A DNA stretch of 7,386 bases. Source: a bacterium TMED6. GTDB lineage: Bacteria > Fidelibacterota > Marinisomatia > SCGC-AAA003-L08 > D37C17. The stretch is taken from contig NHBL01000038.1 of the NCBI GenBank assembly GCA_002167465.1, positions 9,043-16,428 of the forward strand, in the 5' to 3' direction. Under the pieces are notes generated by a model. The model had not been told where the DNA came from and did no database searches. It saw nothing but the letters and a program-made list of their open reading frames with translations. The position numbers and the translations under genes were made by a program. This document shows, one piece after another, positions 7,168-7,386 of this stretch (position 1 is its first letter; every line of letters starts with the position of its first letter).

Positions 7168-7386
7168 TTAGGTCCCTGTACTGCCAAATCCACCCTCACC
7201 TCTTGAGGAATCGGATAATTTATCCTTTATTTTAAATGTAATTTCAGAAAGATCTGCTGAAACTAATTGAAACAACCTGTCTCCTTTAGATATCGAGTAA
7301 TCATAATCTTTTATATTATCACATACTGCCATTATTTCTCCACGGTAACCTCCATCAATTAACCCTATCGAGTTTGCCATACGTAA
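7168..7386 (-). CDS. dut: dUTP diphosphatase (dUTPase), C-terminal part (runs off the right edge)
   Basis: The last 72 codons of a trimeric dUTPase, which hydrolyses dUTP to dUMP and pyrophosphate, keeping uracil out of DNA and supplying dUMP for thymidylate. Conserved motif III is ANSIGLIDGGYRGEI, including the catalytic-region Asp and the Tyr that stacks on and discriminates against ribose. Motif IV is SKGDRLFQLV and motif V, the flexible C-terminal arm that closes over the substrate, is RGEGGFGSTGT. The frame stays open to the window edge: Leu-Arg precedes the first ATG at 7380, and motif III is already under way, so that ATG is internal and the true start lies outside. The PLR-M-ANSIG-type motif III resembles the dUTPase branch shared by some marine bacteria, eukaryotes and large DNA viruses rather than the E. 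coli one. It is upstream of groES in the same direction. Confidence 0.96.
   Translation of the reverse strand, partial: LRMANSIGLIDGGYRGEIMAVCDNIKDYDYSISKGDRLFQLVSADLSEITFKIKDKLSDSSRGEGGFGSTGT

Noticed and set aside
7168..7380. A complete 70-aa protein starting at the ATG at 7380
   Set aside because: The frame continues to the window edge and the ATG lies inside dUTPase motif III, so this is the end of a longer gene.

Overview
The window is AT-rich, gene-dense bacterial DNA with ordinary bacterial expression signals: Shine-Dalgarno sites on most genes, an intrinsic terminator and a tRNA without an encoded CCA. The GroEL/GroES sequences and the membrane-anchored SurA/PpiD-like protein look like the Bacteroidota/Marinimicrobia (FCB) side of the tree. 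A low-GC marine bacterium, possibly SAR406-like, is my best guess. It rests on recalled family resemblance, not on a tree.

Layout, left to right. (1) The left edge (1-341, minus) holds the N-terminal part of a membrane-anchored rhodanese-like protein. (2) A divergent intergenic stretch leads into tRNA-Ala(GGC) (446-518). It is followed, with no terminator between, by a 602-aa SurA/PpiD-like periplasmic chaperone gene (552-2360) and a tightly linked 76-aa two-helix membrane protein (2366-2596). (3) A zinc-homeostasis module occupies 2640-5001. It comprises a DUF1826 protein (minus), a COG0523/CobW GTPase of the ZigA/YciC type (minus) and a divergently transcribed Fur-family regulator, most likely Zur (plus). 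The two minus-strand genes overlap by an ATGA start/stop. The shared 89-bp intergenic region carries a 15-bp 7-1-7 imperfect palindrome (4604-4618), placed where a Zur operator would repress both directions. (4) A strong hairpin at 5064-5105 separates the regulator from groEL and probably terminates transcription from both sides. (5) The right end, all minus strand, is dut (partial, off the right edge), then groES and groEL, with a candidate sigma-70-type promoter before groES.

Functional reading: when zinc falls, apo-Zur would leave the 4604-4618 site and release the GTPase and the DUF1826 protein. COG0523 GTPases of this kind load metal into client proteins. The DUF1826 protein carries an H-x-D...H...R arrangement that resembles Fe(II)/2-oxoglutarate oxygenases. 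This is the most interesting lead in the window, because the family has no function that I know of. The remainder is housekeeping: protein folding in cytoplasm and periplasm, dUTP removal and translation. I see no CRISPR array, insertion sequence, phage gene or defence system. No stretch longer than 300 bases lacks a gene.
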